Source: Bacteroidetes bacterium ADurb.Bin013 (GTDB lineage Bacteria > Bacteroidota > Bacteroidia > Bacteroidales > UBA932). From it: 64,000 bases of DNA. The DNA lies in NCBI GenBank assembly GCA_002071385.1, contig MWFB01000006.1:29093-93092 (forward strand), written 5' to 3'. Positions 29,386-39,260 of this stretch are shown here, one piece after another; within the stretch, counting starts at the first letter, position 1; every line of letters starts with the position of its first letter. The position numbers were made by a program, and so were the translations under genes. Under the pieces are notes generated by a model. That model saw nothing but the letters and a program-made list of their open reading frames with translations, made no database searches and was not told the origin of the DNA.

Positions 29386-31134
29386 ATGAAAAAAAATATG
29401 TTCATGCCTGCAGCCTCTAACTTGCATGCGCTTGCCGGTGTTATTGATCCTGCAACTAAGAAACGTTCGCCTTCAGAGGTACGTTTGTCTTCTGGAAAAC
29501 GGATGTCTTCAGGAATCATGTTGTTTTCGGGGAAACGGATGTCCTTGTTGTCTTCTTGTAGAGAGCTGTCTTCGGGGATCCTTCTATTTACGTGCTTTCT
29601 GTTGCTATTTACTGCGTGCAACAGGCAGGAGCGGCTGCCCAGGATAGCGATAGCCGGGATTGCCATAGAATGCAGTACGTTTTCCCCTGCAAAGACAGTT
29701 GAAGAGGATTTCAGCATCAGCAAGGCAGAAGAGGTGTTCAGCCGGTACGATTTCATGGCCCCTGACTCTGTTTTACGCCAGAAAGCACACTGGCTACCGG
29801 CCATGTATTCCAGGGCCACTCCCGGCGGGATCGTAACCAGGAAAACATATGAATCGCTTGTAAACCAGACACTTGAGGAACTCAGGAAGAACCTTCCCTA
29901 CGATGCCCTGTACTTTGACATCCATGGAGCCATGAGCGTAGAAGGACTGGATGACCCGGAAGGAGACCTGATTCTGAGGATCAAGGAAGTAATTGGCAAC
30001 AAGCCTATCATATCCACCTGTATGGACCTGCACGGGAACGTATCCCAAAGACTGGCAGAAAACACAGACCTGATTACCTGCTACCGCATGGCTCCGCACG
30101 AAGACGCCATGGAATCCAAAAGGCGGGCAGTGGCCAACCTGCTGGAACGGCTGGAAACCGGCAAAGGAAGGCCTGCCTGCAAAGCCTGGGTGAAAGTTCC
30201 TATCCTGTTGCCCGGTGAAAAGACAAGCACACGCGTAGAACCGGCAAAATCCCTTTACGCAAAGGTGGCTCCTGCAGCAGCTCGTGAAGGCGTCATAGAT
30301 GCAGCCATCTGGATTGGATACGCCTGGGCCGATGAACCCCGCAACCACGCTGTGGTCATGGTTACCGGTGATGACGAAAACGCGGTTGAAACAACGGCCG
30401 CAGAACTTGCCCGGGCCTTCTGGAATGTCAGACATGAGTTCGATTTCATTGCTCCTACCGCCTCGCTCGACGAATGCCTGGAAAAAGCACTGGCAAGTGA
30501 CAAGAAGCCCTTTATGATCAGCGACATGGGAGACAATCCCACCGCCGGAGGTGCTGGTGACGTCACCTGGACTCTTGCCCGGCTTTTGGAAAGACCCGAG
30601 TTCCGCTCTTCCGGAGGCATGAGCACGTCCCAAAGTGCAAGCTCGTCCCCGGATCTTATATATGCCTCCATCCCCGGACCAAAAATGGTGGAAAAAGCAT
30701 TGGCGGCAGGTGTTGGCGCCAAAGTGGAAGAAACTGTGGGAGCCATGGTGGATGACCGTTACCAGCCGCCGGTGCTGCTGAGCGGAACGGTTGAATTTAT
30801 AAGGGAAAGCGACACCAATACAGAGGTGGTGATCAAAACCGGCAGCATGCATGTGATCGTGACCCAAAAGCGCAAACCCTACCACTACGAGAGCGATTTC
30901 GAAAACCTCGGCTTTAAACCACGCGAGACCGACATCATCGTGATCAAGGTCGGTTACCTGCCTGAAAGTGTTTACAATATGCGGGGTGATTGGATGATGG
31001 CACTTACGCGGGGCGGCGTGGACCAGAACCTGCTGGAACTCCCCTACCAGCGCATAGAAAGGCCCATGTATCCGCTCGACCCGGACATGGCCGATCCTCC
31101 GCTGGATGTGAAGATGTGGAAATTAAAATTTTAA
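29386..31134 (+). CDS. M81 (MlrC-like) metallopeptidase, lipoprotein form
   Basis: Resembles microcystinase C (peptidase M81): IAIECSTFSP, YFDIHGAMSVEG, STCMDLHGNVS and MAPHED patterns supply the presumed zinc ligands Asp and His. Unusually it carries a lipobox (LLLFTAC, Cys78), so it should be a membrane-anchored periplasmic protein. The 50 residues before the signal peptide include a near repeat (SSGKRM...FSGKRM) and look non-functional; an internal ATG at 29539 would start a neat 27-residue signal peptide instead. The promoter position favours the longer form being transcribed but does not decide the start. Natural substrate unknown. tRNA-Thr follows 19 bases after the stop. Confidence 0.85.
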   Translation: MKKNMFMPAASNLHALAGVIDPATKKRSPSEVRLSSGKRMSSGIMLFSGKRMSLLSSCRELSSGILLFTCFLLLFTACNRQERLPRIAIAGIAIECSTFSPAKTVEEDFSISKAEEVFSRYDFMAPDSVLRQKAHWLPAMYSRATPGGIVTRKTYESLVNQTLEELRKNLPYDALYFDIHGAMSVEGLDDPEGDLILRIKEVIGNKPIISTCMDLHGNVSQRLAENTDLITCYRMAPHEDAMESKRRAVANLLERLETGKGRPACKAWVKVPILLPGEKTSTRVEPAKSLYAKVAPAAAREGVIDAAIWIGYAWADEPRNHAVVMVTGDDENAVETTAAELARAFWNVRHEFDFIAPTASLDECLEKALASDKKPFMISDMGDNPTAGGAGDVTWTLARLLERPEFRSSGGMSTSQSASSSPDLIYASIPGPKMVEKALAAGVGAKVEETVGAMVDDRYQPPVLLSGTVEFIRESDTNTEVVIKTGSMHVIVTQKRKPYHYESDFENLGFKPRETDIIVIKVGYLPESVYNMRGDWMMALTRGGVDQNLLELPYQRIERPMYPLDPDMADPPLDVKMWKLKF

Positions 31135-31153
31135 TTTATCTTTGCAGCCCATT

Positions 31154-31226
31154 GCCTTCTTAGCTCAGCTGGTAGAGCAGCTCATTCGTAATGAGCAGGT
31201 CGCGGGTTCGAGTCCCGTGGAAGGCT
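31154..31226 (+). tRNA. tRNA-Thr (anticodon CGT)
   Basis: 73 bases fold as a full cloverleaf: acceptor gccttct/ggaaggc (one G-U), D-stem gctc/gagc, anticodon stem gctca/tgagc with loop ttcgtaa (anticodon CGT, reads ACG), T-arm gcggg-ttcgagt-cccgt. Discriminator base is T, and CCA is not encoded. A TATCTTTG -7 box lies at 31137-31144. Confidence 0.95.
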
Positions 31227-31256
31227 CAAAAACAACAAATTGTGGTTAAACCAAGA

Positions 31257-32414
31257 ATGATTAGGGGGAGCCTGATTGGCACCTGTGTGTTGCTTTGCAC
31301 ACTTGCTTTTCAGTCATGCCCCACAAACAGAAGCAAGTCTTTTCGTAAACATCCGCTGGAAGAATACGGTCTGTCAGAAGGAGACATTGACTACATCTAC
31401 AAACCACGGTATGCAAACAATTTTTATATTGTCAGGGAAGAAGGAGAGAAAGTTCTCTATCTGACCGACCCGGTTACATATAACACGACACGTCACGTTG
31501 TCAACAAGGTACGTAATGTCGTATGCCTTTCCTCCACACACATCGCTTACCTGGATGCAATCAATGAAACAAGCTCCATCGTGGGCGTTTCGGGTGCGCA
31601 ATACATATACAACAAGAATATCCGCAAGGCTGTAGACCTGGGATACGAATCGGCTATAGATTACGAAGCCCTGCTGCAACTTAAACCCGATATTGTCTTT
31701 GCGTATGCCATTCACGGTGAATCTGCAGACTACATAGAAAAAATAAAACAGCTGGGGCTAAATGTTGTTCAAATCCCAGAATACCTTGAAAATCACCCTC
31801 TTGGAAAAGCCGAGTTCCTGGTGGCGTTTGCTTCTTTCTTTGACAAGGAACTCATGGCAATCGAACAATTCAGTAAGATAAGCCATACTTACCTGGAATA
31901 TTGCAAGCTGGCAAAAGAAACCGTCACAACGCAAAATCCTGCAGAATCTGCCAACGGCGGTTTTGAACCGGTCAAAGTCCTGGTAAACGCACCCTTCAAA
32001 GACGTGTGGTACGTACCGGGAACCGACAGCCACCTTCAAATCCTGGTCAAAGATGCCGGAGGCATGATCCTGGGCTCGAAACCCGGCGTCAAAACAACAG
32101 CCATGAGCGTTGAACAGGCATACCTGTACGCCCAACAGGCCGATTTCTGGATCAACACCAACCAATACGAGGACCTTGCTTCCCTCGCCCGGTTGGATCC
32201 CCGCTTTGCCGAGGCTCCCGCCTTCCGCAACGGGAACGTCTGGAACAACAACCTGCGCAGCACGCCGGAAGGCGGGAGCGATTATTTCGAATCCGGAGCC
32301 GTCAACCCGCACCTGATCCTGGCCGATCTGATAGCCATCTTTTACCCCCAGGCGCTGCCAAAACACATGTTCAACTACTACAGGAAGGTCGGAAGCTCTG
32401 AGGTGGAACCTTAG
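31257..32414 (+). CDS. Periplasmic binding lipoprotein, iron-siderophore/cobalamin type
   Basis: 385-residue substrate-binding protein of the FepB/BtuF class. Signal peptide with lipobox (LAFQSC) ends at Cys20; then the family pattern VCLSSTHIAYLDAINETSSIVGVSG, LQLKPDIVFAYAIHG and a helical backbone linker. It would deliver a metal chelate to an ABC importer, but no permease or ATPase gene is adjacent. I chose the ATG at 31257; the longer open frame would run back into the tRNA gene. Its last four codons and stop are contributed by repeat B2. Confidence 0.85.
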   Translation: MIRGSLIGTCVLLCTLAFQSCPTNRSKSFRKHPLEEYGLSEGDIDYIYKPRYANNFYIVREEGEKVLYLTDPVTYNTTRHVVNKVRNVVCLSSTHIAYLDAINETSSIVGVSGAQYIYNKNIRKAVDLGYESAIDYEALLQLKPDIVFAYAIHGESADYIEKIKQLGLNVVQIPEYLENHPLGKAEFLVAFASFFDKELMAIEQFSKISHTYLEYCKLAKETVTTQNPAESANGGFEPVKVLVNAPFKDVWYVPGTDSHLQILVKDAGGMILGSKPGVKTTAMSVEQAYLYAQQADFWINTNQYEDLASLARLDPRFAEAPAFRNGNVWNNNLRSTPEGGSDYFESGAVNPHLILADLIAIFYPQALPKHMFNYYRKVGSSEVEP

Positions 32415-32504
32415 TGCGCCAAATTCAGTGGTATTTTTCTATTTAGGTGATTTTCTGCTGGTTATGAAGACTATCAGCTTTTTGGCGCACTAAGGTTCCA
32501 CCTC
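32400..32504. repeat. Palindromic element family B, copy B2
   Basis: 105 bp with perfect 24-base inverted repeats (32400-32423 and 32481-32504; outer half gaggtggaacct, inner half ending gcgccaaa). Both neighbouring convergent genes read into it: the left one ends SEVEP-stop within the left arm, and the right one ends [13 protein letters not shown] across the right arm. Confidence 0.85.
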
Positions 32505-34264
32505 CGGACGCTCAACAGCTTCGTAAATCCCCAAATAATAAGCATATAGATAAGCGCCACCATGACAAGGGGGAAGAAGGCGTCAAATGTGCGGCTGCGG
32601 ATGATGTCGCCTGCTTTGGTCAGGTCCTGGACGGCAATATACCCTACGATTGCCGTCATCTTTATCAGTGATATGATCTCTCCCTTATATACGGGAAATG
32701 CAATACGGGCTGCCTGTGGCAGGAGGATATACCTAAAGGTCTGATACTTGTTGAATCCCATGGCATAGCCTGCCTGACGCTGTCCCAAAGGTATCGCTTC
32801 CAAAGATGTACGAAAGAGCTCCGATGAATACGAAGCAAAGATCAGGGAAAAGGTCAGTACAGAAACAAAAATCCCGCTGATCCGGGCCGTGGCAAATACC
32901 ACATAAAACATCACCATCAGGATAACCACCTGCGGGATCGCACGAAAGAGGGTGATATAGCTTTTGGCAAAAGCGCGTAAAACCGTATGGCGAGACATCC
33001 TCAGGGCACAAACTCCTGCCCCTGCAATGGAACCAAAGATCACAGACATCACAGCAATCAGAATGGTGACCCACAACCCGTCCAGAATCAGCATGTACCT
33101 CTTTTCATGCAACAAATTACGGTACAGCGAATCAGTGAATTTTTCCCAGAAACTTTGCCCGGAACTCCTTGCTGCAGTAGCCTCGGCTCCCACAGGATTC
33201 CATTCAACAAGTACCTGAGGATTAACATAATATACAGCTGAAAAATCAACCTGTTTCTTGCGCTCTGCCGTTGCCGTCATATTGGATGCCACCGCATCTA
33301 CCTTTCCCGATTGTAAAGCGGCAATAAGGGCCGCATACTTCATGTCCACGAATACCACCTCTCTGCCTAAAGCCTGCCCAATGCGCATCATTAATTCCCA
33401 GTCAAGGCCCGAGATGGTGTTGTTGCGCACAAAGCACATGGGTTCCCGGTTTGCAGAGGTTCCCACGCGCAAAGGCGGCAATGCGCCTGCCCCGGATGAT
33501 GTGCCCTTGTTGTCAAACTCTGTGACCACATATTCAGAACCATCATGCCGTATCCAGTTTCCGATGATCTTATCCAGTGTGCCGTCCTGCCTGAATCCCG
33601 CAAGGACAGAGTCAATCTGCCGGAGCAGACCTGTGGAATTGTCCTTTGCCACGGCCACACCGGCTCCTTCGTTGGTCAGATGGTAAGGCAGTATCCTGTA
33701 GGAGGGATTAGACCGTGAAACGACATAAGCCGTGGTGTATGCAGTCATCAGATAACTGACTTTCCCGGCATGCAAGGCAGCAAATCCATCCATGATATCA
33801 TCAAAACACTGGATGATCACCTCTGGATACCCTTCGCTGAGCATGATCTCGCCCAGCGACCCGGTCATCACGGCAACTTTATTGCCCGCCAGCAAGCTGT
33901 CTGCCACCACATCCAACACAGAACGCTCCTCATGTACCGGCTCCTGGACCTGCGGAACGCCTTGTTCCTTCGGCTGCCCCTGCAGAACCTGCTGTGCTAC
34001 GAGCGGCTCCTGAACCTGCGGAGCGCCCTGTTCCTTCGGCTGCCCCTGCAGAACCTGCTGTGCTACGAGCGGCTCCTGAGCCTGCAGCCCCTGCAGAACC
34101 TGCTGTGCTACGAGCGGCTCCTGAGCCTGCGGCCCCTGCAGAACCTGCTGTGCTCCCGAGGGCTTGGGGGCCTGCTGCACCTGAGCCGGCCGTTGTTGGG
34201 AGGCCGCGGGCAAAGCCCCGGCCTGCAGTAAAAGAAGGATTATCAGCTGCAACAAACGTTTCAT
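32474..34264 (-). CDS. Amino-acid ABC transporter: permuted binding domain fused to permease
   Basis: 596 residues. Signal peptide (1-22), then a Gln/Pro-rich region (23-110) with four near-copies of [12 protein letters not shown]. Residues about 113-240 look like lobe 2 of a family 3 solute-binding protein ([12 protein letters not shown] ... [12 protein letters not shown]). Residues about 264-355 look like lobe 1 ([11 protein letters not shown] ... [15 protein letters not shown] ... RKKQVDFS). Lobe 1 normally comes first, so the order is reversed. From about 390 follows a HisM/GlnP permease with the EAA loop ([17 protein letters not shown]). Fusions of binding protein and permease are known for glutamine transport. 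No ATPase gene is adjacent. Confidence 0.85.
   Translation of the reverse strand: MKRLLQLIILLLLQAGALPAASQQRPAQVQQAPKPSGAQQVLQGPQAQEPLVAQQVLQGLQAQEPLVAQQVLQGQPKEQGAPQVQEPLVAQQVLQGQPKEQGVPQVQEPVHEERSVLDVVADSLLAGNKVAVMTGSLGEIMLSEGYPEVIIQCFDDIMDGFAALHAGKVSYLMTAYTTAYVVSRSNPSYRILPYHLTNEGAGVAVAKDNSTGLLRQIDSVLAGFRQDGTLDKIIGNWIRHDGSEYVVTEFDNKGTSSGAGALPPLRVGTSANREPMCFVRNNTISGLDWELMMRIGQALGREVVFVDMKYAALIAALQSGKVDAVASNMTATAERKKQVDFSAVYYVNPQVLVEWNPVGAEATAARSSGQSFWEKFTDSLYRNLLHEKRYMLILDGLWVTILIAVMSVIFGSIAGAGVCALRMSRHTVLRAFAKSYITLFRAIPQVVILMVMFYVVFATARISGIFVSVLTFSLIFASYSSELFRTSLEAIPLGQRQAGYAMGFNKYQTFRYILLPQAARIAFPVYKGEIISLIKMTAIVGYIAVQDLTKAGDIIRSRTFDAFFPLVMVALIYMLIIWGFTKLLSVRRWNLSAPKS
33950..34160 (-). repeat. 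In-frame repeats in the ABC transporter gene
   Basis: Four copies of a roughly 36-base unit (ctgcagaacctgctgtgc core) begin near 33977, 34043, 34088 and 34133. Spacing is 66 then 45 and 45 bases, all multiples of three, so the frame is preserved. Confidence 0.75.
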
Positions 34265-34268
34265 CCCT

Positions 34269-34300
34269 CAAAGATAATTATTAACTTTGAGCCTATTCAA
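34269..34300 (-). promoter_or_regulatory. Promoter of the ABC permease fusion gene
   Basis: Minus strand TTG (34300-34298), 21-base spacer, TATCTTTG (34276-34269), five bases before the ATG. A plus-strand TAACTTTG at 34282-34289 lies within it and may serve rfbA, so the two divergent promoters overlap. Confidence 0.5.
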
Positions 34301-34312
34301 CAAAAACCGGAT

Positions 34313-35305
34313 ATGAAAGGAATAATTCTGGCCGGGGGTTCAGGCACACGCCTGTATCCCATCACAAAAGGAGTTTCCAAGCAATTGCTTCCCGTTTACG
34401 ATAAACCCATGATCTACTATCCGTTGTCTGTCCTGATGCTGGCCGGGATCCGGGATATCCTGATCATATCCACACCGCAGGACCTGCCCTCCTTCGAGCG
34501 CCTGCTGGGCACGGGTGAAGCCTTTGGGGTACGCTTCCAATATGCGCCGCAACCCCGGCCCGAAGGACTGGCTCAGGCACTGATCATTGGCAGGGATTTC
34601 ACAGGCAACGACAACGTGTGCCTGGTCCTGGGCGACAACATCTTCTACGGGCAGGGCTTCCGGGCCATGCTCCAAAGGGCCGTCGCCTCGGCAAATAACG
34701 GATTTGCGCATGTTTTTGGATACCCCATTAAAGACCCGCATCGCTACGGGGTGGTAGAACTCGGCCCGGCAGGAATTCCGGTTTCCATCCAGGAAAAACC
34801 ACAAAAGCCAAGGTCAAACCTGGCCGTCACCGGTATGTACTTTTACCCCAACAACGTGCTGGATGTGGCTGCAGCTGTAAAACCATCGGCACGCGGAGAA
34901 CTGGAAATCACCACGGTAAACGAACATTACCTTAACCTGCGACATCTGCACGTCACCACCCTGGGCCGGGGCTTCGCCTGGCTGGATACCGGGACCCACA
35001 GTTCTCTTGCCGAGGCCTCTAACTTTGTGGAAACCATCCAGGCACGACAAGGCCTAAAGATCGCCTGCCTGGAGGAAATCGCCCTTCGCAACGGCTGGCG
35101 CACCCCGGAACAGATCCACACCGATGCACTTCCCATGCAACACAACGAATACGGCCAATACATCCTGGAACTCGCCGCGGCAGCACAGCAGACAGGCTTG
35201 CTGGCACAGCAAGATGATGAAGCCGGAGCAAGCGGAGTAACTTTAGCGCAAGATATAGCCGTGCCTGCACAAACCGGGAGCAGCAAGACGTCCGGAGAAA
35301 ACTGA
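34313..35305 (+). CDS. rfbA: Glucose-1-phosphate thymidylyltransferase
   Basis: First step of dTDP-sugar synthesis: glucose 1-phosphate + dTTP to dTDP-glucose. Begins [18 protein letters not shown] with the nucleotidyltransferase loop, then [17 protein letters not shown] and [10 protein letters not shown]. The catalytic core ends near residue 288; the remaining 40 residues (Ala/Gln-rich, [13 protein letters not shown]...) go beyond the usual length and look like a disordered tail. First gene of the polysaccharide run. Confidence 0.95.
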   Translation: MKGIILAGGSGTRLYPITKGVSKQLLPVYDKPMIYYPLSVLMLAGIRDILIISTPQDLPSFERLLGTGEAFGVRFQYAPQPRPEGLAQALIIGRDFTGNDNVCLVLGDNIFYGQGFRAMLQRAVASANNGFAHVFGYPIKDPHRYGVVELGPAGIPVSIQEKPQKPRSNLAVTGMYFYPNNVLDVAAAVKPSARGELEITTVNEHYLNLRHLHVTTLGRGFAWLDTGTHSSLAEASNFVETIQARQGLKIACLEEIALRNGWRTPEQIHTDALPMQHNEYGQYILELAAAAQQTGLLAQQDDEAGASGVTLAQDIAVPAQTGSSKTSGEN

Positions 35306-35332
35306 GAGCCCTGCAACAATAAGGCAAGACAT

Positions 35333-36409
35333 ATGAAAGATAATAAAAACAATATTTTGAAAGGTTCCGGGAACTTCACGGTTCTCATCACCGGTGGCTG
35401 CGGATTCATTGGCTCGCACGTGGTCAGGCGTTTTGTCAAACAATACCCGCAGTACCTTGTCATCAATGTGGACAAGCTCACCTATGCAGCCAACCCGGAA
35501 TACCTCAGGGATATCGACAGGGAGCCCAACTACCGTTTCATTCAGGCCGATGTCTGCGACCATGCCAAAATGGAGGAGATCTTCCGGCAATACAGTATAG
35601 ACGCAGTCATCCACCTGGCCGCCGAAAGCCACGTGGACCGCAGCATCACCGATCCGTTTGCCTTTGCCCGTTCCAACGTCATGGGCACGCTCACCCTGCT
35701 GCAAACGGCCAAAACACACTGGAAAAAGGAAGACTACCACAGGCACCTGTTTTACCAGGTATCCACAGACGAAGTCTACGGTCAACTGAACCCCGGAGAG
35801 GAACCGTTTCGTGAAACCACCCCCTACGACCCCCGCTCCCCCTACTCGGCATCAAAAGCCTCGGCAGACCACTTTGTAAGGGCATTTCACCACACCTATG
35901 GGCTGCCTGTCAGGATTTCCAATTGTTCCAACAATTACGGACCCTGCCAGTACCCCGAAAAACTTATCCCCGTAATCATCCATAACATAGTGAACCGCAA
36001 GCCCCTGCCCGTCTACGGCAAAGGAGAAAACATCCGGGACTGGCTTTACGTGGAAGACCATGCCCGGGCCATAGACCTGGTATTTCATGAAGGACGCGAC
36101 GGAGAAACCTACAACATAGGCGGCAACAACGAATGGCAGAACATAGAGCTGGTACGCCTGCTCATAGAAATCACCGACCGCCTGCTGGACCGTCCTGCGG
36201 GCGATTCCCTGCCCCTCATCTCCTTTGTGACTGACCGTCCCGGTCACGACCTGCGCTACGCCATAGATGCCGCCAAGATCAAAACCGAACTGGGCTGGCA
36301 ACAAGAAATGTCCTTTCGCCAGGGATTGGAAAAGACCGTGGCATGGTATCTGGACCAGGAAAATCTGCGGGATGCTTCTGCCCCTTCACCCAAAACAAAA
36401 ATCGTATGA
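35333..36409 (+). CDS. rfbB: dTDP-glucose 4,6-dehydratase
   Basis: Second step towards dTDP-rhamnose and other deoxysugars. Extended short-chain dehydrogenase: GGCGFIGSH binds NAD near residues 21-29, the STDEVYG stretch supplies the catalytic Asp-Glu, and the YSASKAS motif the Tyr and Lys. The first dozen residues are a non-conserved extension. Stop overlaps the ugd start as ATGA, so the two are translationally coupled. rfbC and rfbD are not in the window, so the final sugar is uncertain. Confidence 0.96.
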   Translation: MKDNKNNILKGSGNFTVLITGGCGFIGSHVVRRFVKQYPQYLVINVDKLTYAANPEYLRDIDREPNYRFIQADVCDHAKMEEIFRQYSIDAVIHLAAESHVDRSITDPFAFARSNVMGTLTLLQTAKTHWKKEDYHRHLFYQVSTDEVYGQLNPGEEPFRETTPYDPRSPYSASKASADHFVRAFHHTYGLPVRISNCSNNYGPCQYPEKLIPVIIHNIVNRKPLPVYGKGENIRDWLYVEDHARAIDLVFHEGRDGETYNIGGNNEWQNIELVRLLIEITDRLLDRPAGDSLPLISFVTDRPGHDLRYAIDAAKIKTELGWQQEMSFRQGLEKTVAWYLDQENLRDASAPSPKTKIV

Positions 36410-37725
36410 ATATTGTTATTGTAGGAACCGGGTACGTAGGACTTGTTTCCGGTACCTGTTTCGCAGAAATGGGAGCCCATGTAACCTGTGTAGACATTGA
36501 CCGGCAAAAAATTGAACATCTGAAGAAAGAAATCCTACCCATCTATGAGCCGGGACTGGAATCCATGGTACAACGGAATGTCCAGGCCGGAAGGCTGCAT
36601 TTCACAACAGATATCACAAAGTGCCTGGACCAGGCGGAAATCGTTTTCAGCGCCGTGGGTACGCCCCCTAACGAAGACGGAAGCGCCGATATCCATTACG
36701 TGCTGGATGTAGCGCGGACTGTTGGAAAGCATATGACCGGCTACCTGGTCTTCACCACCAAAAGCACAGTCCCTGTGGGAACGGCCGCCAAAGTGAAACA
36801 GGCCATCCAGCAGGAACTGGACAAACGAAACGCCAACATCCCCTTTGACATTGCCTCCAACCCCGAATTCCTGAAAGAAGGCGATGCCATCCGCGATTTC
36901 ATGAGCCCGGATCGCGTGGTGGTGGGCGTGGAAAGTGAAAAGGCAAGAAAGATCATGGAAAACCTCTACCGGCCTTTCCTGCTCAAGAATTTCAGGGTAC
37001 TCTTCATGGACATTCCTTCGGCCGAGATGACCAAATACGCCGCCAATGCCATGCTGGCCACCCGCATCTCGTTCATGAACCAGGTGGCCAACCTGTGTGA
37101 ACGCGTGGGCGCCAACGTGAACAGCGTACGAACGGGTATCGGTTCGGACAGCCGTATAGGCAATAAATTCCTGTACCCCGGGGCAGGCTACGGAGGCAGC
37201 TGCTTTCCCAAAGACGTCAAAGCCATGATCCGGATGGGACGCGAAACGGGCTATCCACTGGAACTCATAGAATCAGTCGACCAGGTTAATGAAGAACAGA
37301 AAAAAATGTTATTCCATAAGTTGCAAAAACACTTCAAAGGGGAACTCAAGGGCAAGACCATTGCAGTGTGGGGTCTTTCCTTCAAACCGCAGACAGACGA
37401 CATCCGTCAGGCACCCTCCCTGGTACTCATAAACAGTTTGCTGCAAGCAGGCTGCCACGTGCAGGCTTACGACCCGGTGGCCATAGAACAGGCCAGGCAC
37501 CTGCTGGGTAATTCCATCCATTTTGCTGACGACATGTACCAGGCAGCCAACGAGGCCGATGCCCTGGTGCTGGTGACCGAATGGAAGGAATTCCGCATGC
37601 CCGCATGGGACGTACTGCACAAGATCATGCACACTCCCCTGGTGCTGGACGGACGCAATATTTACAATCCGCAGGAAGTCAGGGAGAAAGGCTTTGAATA
37701 CATAGGTATCGGACTGGGTGCCTAA
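36406..37725 (+). CDS. ugd: UDP-glucose 6-dehydrogenase
   Basis: Oxidises UDP-glucose to UDP-glucuronate. 439 residues from MNIVIVGTGYVGLVSGTCFAE (Rossmann loop); the catalytic cysteine lies in GGSCFPKD (about residue 266), and the lysine region in AANAMLATRISFMN. I took the ATG overlapping the rfbB stop rather than the 21-codon longer frame. Shows that the polysaccharide contains a uronic acid or a derivative. Confidence 0.95.
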   Translation: MNIVIVGTGYVGLVSGTCFAEMGAHVTCVDIDRQKIEHLKKEILPIYEPGLESMVQRNVQAGRLHFTTDITKCLDQAEIVFSAVGTPPNEDGSADIHYVLDVARTVGKHMTGYLVFTTKSTVPVGTAAKVKQAIQQELDKRNANIPFDIASNPEFLKEGDAIRDFMSPDRVVVGVESEKARKIMENLYRPFLLKNFRVLFMDIPSAEMTKYAANAMLATRISFMNQVANLCERVGANVNSVRTGIGSDSRIGNKFLYPGAGYGGSCFPKDVKAMIRMGRETGYPLELIESVDQVNEEQKKMLFHKLQKHFKGELKGKTIAVWGLSFKPQTDDIRQAPSLVLINSLLQAGCHVQAYDPVAIEQARHLLGNSIHFADDMYQAANEADALVLVTEWKEFRMPAWDVLHKIMHTPLVLDGRNIYNPQEVREKGFEYIGIGLGA

Positions 37726-37742
37726 GAAGTCGCATACAGCAT

Positions 37743-39260
37743 ATGACAGAACTTGAGCATAAAAGACTCATAGCCAAGAACACCGCTGCCCTTTACGTGC
37801 GCATGCTGGTGCGCCTGGCCATAACGCTTTACACCTCGCGCATTGTCCTGGACATCCTGGGTGTGGACGATTTTGCCCTTTACGGCATAGTCGGAGGCAT
37901 CGTCACCCTGCTCACATTCCTGCAAACCGCCCTGAACGCTTCCACCCAACGCTTCATGAGCATTGAGCTCGGACGCGGGGACACTGCTGCCCTGAAGCGC
38001 GTATTTGACGGGAGCATGACGCTTTACCTGCTGGTGGCACTTGTCATTGTTATCCTTGCCGAGACAGCCGGCCTGTGGTTCCTTAACACCCGCCTGGTCA
38101 TCCCGCCCGACCGCCTGAACGCGGTTAACTGGGTCTTCCAGTTCTCCATCCTGGTCACCTGTGTGAACATCATCCAAACCCCTTACAATGCCAGTATCAT
38201 TGCCCATGAAAAAATGTCCTTTTATGCCTGGATTAGCATTGCCGATGTGGTGTTGAAACTGGGTGTTGTCTTCGTGCTGATGCTTTCACCGGTCGACAAG
38301 CTGGTGTCTTACGCCGCCTTATTGTTTGCAGTTTCACTCGTCATTTTTTTCATCACCCGGGGCTACGCCCTGCGCCAATTCAACGTCTGCCGCTTCAAAC
38401 CTTCCTGGGACAAACAACTATTGAAAAAAATGGCCGCCTTTTCGGGCTGGACGCTATGCGATTCCGGAGCCCAGCTGGCTGTCACACAAGGGCGTGTATT
38501 TTTGCTCAACATATTCACACCGCTGGTGACCAATGCCGCTATGAGCATAGCCACCCAGGTCAGCACAGCCATATACAATTTCGTCTACTACTTCCAGTCC
38601 TCATTCAACCCCCAGATCACCAAAGCCTCGGCCCAGGGCAACCAGGGCTATTTGCAGGACCTGGTCAACCAGACCTCCAAATTCTCCTATTACTTGATCT
38701 TTGCACTCACCCTGCCCATCTTGCTCAATATGGAATTCATCCTGGGGATATGGCTAAAGGGAGTGCCCCAATACACGGCCGTCTTCTGCAGCATAACCCT
38801 GTTGTACTACCTGGTGGAATCCCTGAGCGGCCCGTTGTGGATAACCACCTGGGCAGCCGGGAATATACGCCGCTACCAGGTGACCATTTCCCTGCTCCGC
38901 ATAACCACCCTGCCGGCCACCTGGCTCCTGCTCAAGTACGGCATGGAACCTTGGACGGTACTGGCAGTCTGGGTGCTTGTCAACGGGTTTTGTTATATTT
39001 ACAGACTGATGTACGTTAGGCGGAATTCAGGGATCCCTTTGAACCCCTACGTCCGCGAAGTTATCATACCCACATTCCTGATAACGCTCCTTGCCGTACC
39101 CCTGCCCCTGCTGGCCCATTATCGCCTGGCAGGATGGACAGACCTGGTAATTACAACATTGGTTTCCCTGCTGATTACCGGAATGCTTATCTGGCTCATC
39201 GGGCTAAAACCCACGGAAAAAAAGCATATCAAAGAATTTGTAAAGAAACGTTTGCCATGA
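37743..39260 (+). CDS. Polysaccharide flippase (Wzx-like, MOP superfamily)
   Basis: 505-residue membrane protein with about 12-14 predicted helices, opening KRLIAKNTAALYVRMLVRLAITLYTSRIVL, typical of the O-antigen/capsule flippases. It would move lipid-linked repeat units across the inner membrane. Sits between ugd and a glycosyltransferase with which it overlaps (ATGA). No Wzy polymerase or initiating transferase lies in the window. Confidence 0.88.
   Translation: MTELEHKRLIAKNTAALYVRMLVRLAITLYTSRIVLDILGVDDFALYGIVGGIVTLLTFLQTALNASTQRFMSIELGRGDTAALKRVFDGSMTLYLLVALVIVILAETAGLWFLNTRLVIPPDRLNAVNWVFQFSILVTCVNIIQTPYNASIIAHEKMSFYAWISIADVVLKLGVVFVLMLSPVDKLVSYAALLFAVSLVIFFITRGYALRQFNVCRFKPSWDKQLLKKMAAFSGWTLCDSGAQLAVTQGRVFLLNIFTPLVTNAAMSIATQVSTAIYNFVYYFQSSFNPQITKASAQGNQGYLQDLVNQTSKFSYYLIFALTLPILLNMEFILGIWLKGVPQYTAVFCSITLLYYLVESLSGPLWITTWAAGNIRRYQVTISLLRITTLPATWLLLKYGMEPWTVLAVWVLVNGFCYIYRLMYVRRNSGIPLNPYVREVIIPTFLITLLAVPLPLLAHYRLAGWTDLVITTLVSLLITGMLIWLIGLKPTEKKHIKEFVKKRLP

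Noticed and set aside
31191..31256. 22-codon N-terminal extension of the binding lipoprotein
   Set aside because: It lies inside and directly after tRNA-Thr and precedes a good signal peptide that starts at 31257.
36343..36405. Longer ugd start
   Set aside because: Precedes the Rossmann-fold N-terminus and lies in rfbB; the ATGA overlap start is far more natural.
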